A stretch of DNA of 64,000 nucleotides from an uncultured Clostridia bacterium (GTDB taxonomy: Bacteria; Bacillota; Clostridia; Oscillospirales; CAG-272), in contig CAJGCT010000001.1 in the NCBI GenBank assembly GCA_904501985.1, positions 1 through 64,000 on the forward strand. Direction: 5' to 3'. Under the pieces are notes generated by a model. The model saw only the letters and a program-made list of their open reading frames with translations. It had not been told where the DNA came from and ran no database searches. Both the position numbers and the translations under genes were made by a program. Positions 63,183-64,000 of the stretch are shown here, piece after piece (position 1 is the first letter of the stretch; each line of letters opens with the position of its first letter).

Positions 63183-63905
63183 TTAGATCTCCTCCTTTAC
63201 TTCCGCTTCGGTTGAAACGGTGATTTCTTCTTCGGCAGCAAGTTCTGCTTCCTTTTCGGCGGCTTTCGTTTCGAGTGACTTCTTTTTGTCTTTTTCCTTT
63301 ATGGAGTTCATGATTTTATTCATAAGCGCAATGAGGAATCCGAGAGTGAGAAAAGCACCTGAGGGCAGAATGAAGATGATTGCCGGCTCAAAGAAGTCGG
63401 GCATTATCTGTATTCCGCAGAAAGTACCTGATCCGATGATCTCGCGAACAGATGCAAGAAGCGAGAGCGCAAATGTGAATCCAAGACCCATTGCAAGACC
63501 GTCAACGGCGGAAGGCAGTACGGGATTTTTTGATGCGAATGATTCAGCCCGTGCCAAAATGATACAGTTTACTACTATGAGCGGAATGAAAAGTCCCAGA
63601 GACTTGTCAAGGTCGGGAAGATATGCCTTGATAAGCAGCTGTATTGCCGTTACAAATCCGGAAATGATAACTATGTAAGATGCTATACGTATCTGCTTTG
63701 GAATGAACTTACGGAGAAGTGAAATAAAAATATTGGAGCAGATAAGCACGGCAGTGGTCGAAAGTCCCATTCCAAGTGCGTTTGTTACCGATGTGGTTAC
63801 AGCAAGTGTGGCGCACATACCGAGAAGCTGCATAAGAACGGGGTTTTTGTAGAACAGGCCGTCAAGGAACTGCTCGCCGACGTTTTTTACTGTATACTTA
63901 CTCAT
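63183..63905 (-). CDS. rnfE: Rnf complex subunit RnfE
   Basis: 240 aa. Six membrane helices; FYKNPVLMQLLGMCATLAVT and FIPLIVVNCIILARAESFA are typical. The last ~45 residues form a Glu/Lys-rich, probably cytoplasmic tail that is longer than usual. The ATG overlaps the rnfG stop (ATGA). Confidence 0.95.
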   Translation of the reverse strand: MSKYTVKNVGEQFLDGLFYKNPVLMQLLGMCATLAVTTSVTNALGMGLSTTAVLICSNIFISLLRKFIPKQIRIASYIVIISGFVTAIQLLIKAYLPDLDKSLGLFIPLIVVNCIILARAESFASKNPVLPSAVDGLAMGLGFTFALSLLASVREIIGSGTFCGIQIMPDFFEPAIIFILPSGAFLTLGFLIALMNKIMNSIKEKDKKKSLETKAAEKEAELAAEEEITVSTEAEVKEEI

Positions 63906-64000
63906 TTTGCACCTCCGTTTGCCGCAAAGACGGTGTGGTGTGCAGTAAGCGCGGTGTTTACCGCTTCAAGGATGGCGTTTGATGAGATGGTAGAGCCGGT
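63902..64000 (-). CDS. rnfG: Rnf complex subunit RnfG, C-terminal end (partial)
   Basis: 32 codons plus stop before the window edge. TGSTISSNAILEAVNTAL matches the RnfG C-terminal site (S/T-G-A/S-T-x-S/T) where FMN is attached to Thr. The rest of rnfG, and presumably rnfD and rnfC, lie outside the window. Confidence 0.85.
   Translation of the reverse strand, partial: TGSTISSNAILEAVNTALTAHHTVFAANGGAK

Overview
The window looks like chromosome of an anaerobic, gut-type member of the Clostridia. This is inferred from gene content and AGGAGG-type ribosome sites, not from a search. Pointers are a spoIVB sporulation protease gene, an Rnf complex, a glycyl-radical enzyme with its activase, a PTS with HPr/EI, the tig-clpP-clpX block, and many AraC regulators beside plant-glycan genes. 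Most of the window is of moderate GC. Two stretches, about 6.5-13.2 kb and 47.4-53.5 kb, are visibly more AT-rich and read as acquired islands.

Layout. 1-1.2 kb is the tail of an rRNA operon: 23S 3' end, tRNA-Lys, two 5S genes and tRNA-Asn, interspersed with broken tRNA copies. 1.2-15.4 kb holds carbohydrate-utilisation loci, three with AraC regulators: Gfo/Idh/MocA dehydrogenases, two MDR dehydrogenases, a metallo-beta-lactamase-fold protein, a GH127-like protein and a GHL6-like glycosidase. 15.4-24.1 kb encodes a translational GTPase fused to a YacP/Rae1-like NYN nuclease domain, a ferredoxin-type aldo/keto reductase, the general PTS (EIICBA, HPr, EI) and a small SLOG/XRE pair. 24.2-29.7 kb has an MBOAT/DHHW acetylation pair and a second AraC-GH127 locus. 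29.8-46.0 kb is mostly housekeeping: tRNA-Gly, radical SAM, EF-G paralogue, clpX/clpP/tig, thrC, and a YraN-rnhB-ylqF-lepB-apgM-tadA series.

The most striking part is 46.3-55.5 kb. spoIVB is followed by an AT-rich island (AraC, glycyl-radical enzyme, frameshifted SMP-30, EamA transporter, activase). Then comes a second, diverged copy of only the last 40 codons of spoIVB. After that lie three small genes, each encoding just the DNA-binding domain of Spo0A with no receiver domain. One is on the + strand and two overlap on the - strand, converging. The same 16-bp sequence made of two Spo0A boxes in 10-bp register lies upstream of both transcription units, in opposite orientation. A full-length spo0A, the usual neighbour of spoIVB, is not in the window. 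I read this as a possible phosphorylation-independent Spo0A-like regulatory module.

From 55.5 kb the window returns to ordinary genes: cysK, a CPA2 antiporter, an LTA-synthase-like sulfatase without a standard start codon, an RluA pseudouridine synthase, an Sfp-type transferase, and the rnf operon (rnfG, E, A, B), which runs off the right edge.
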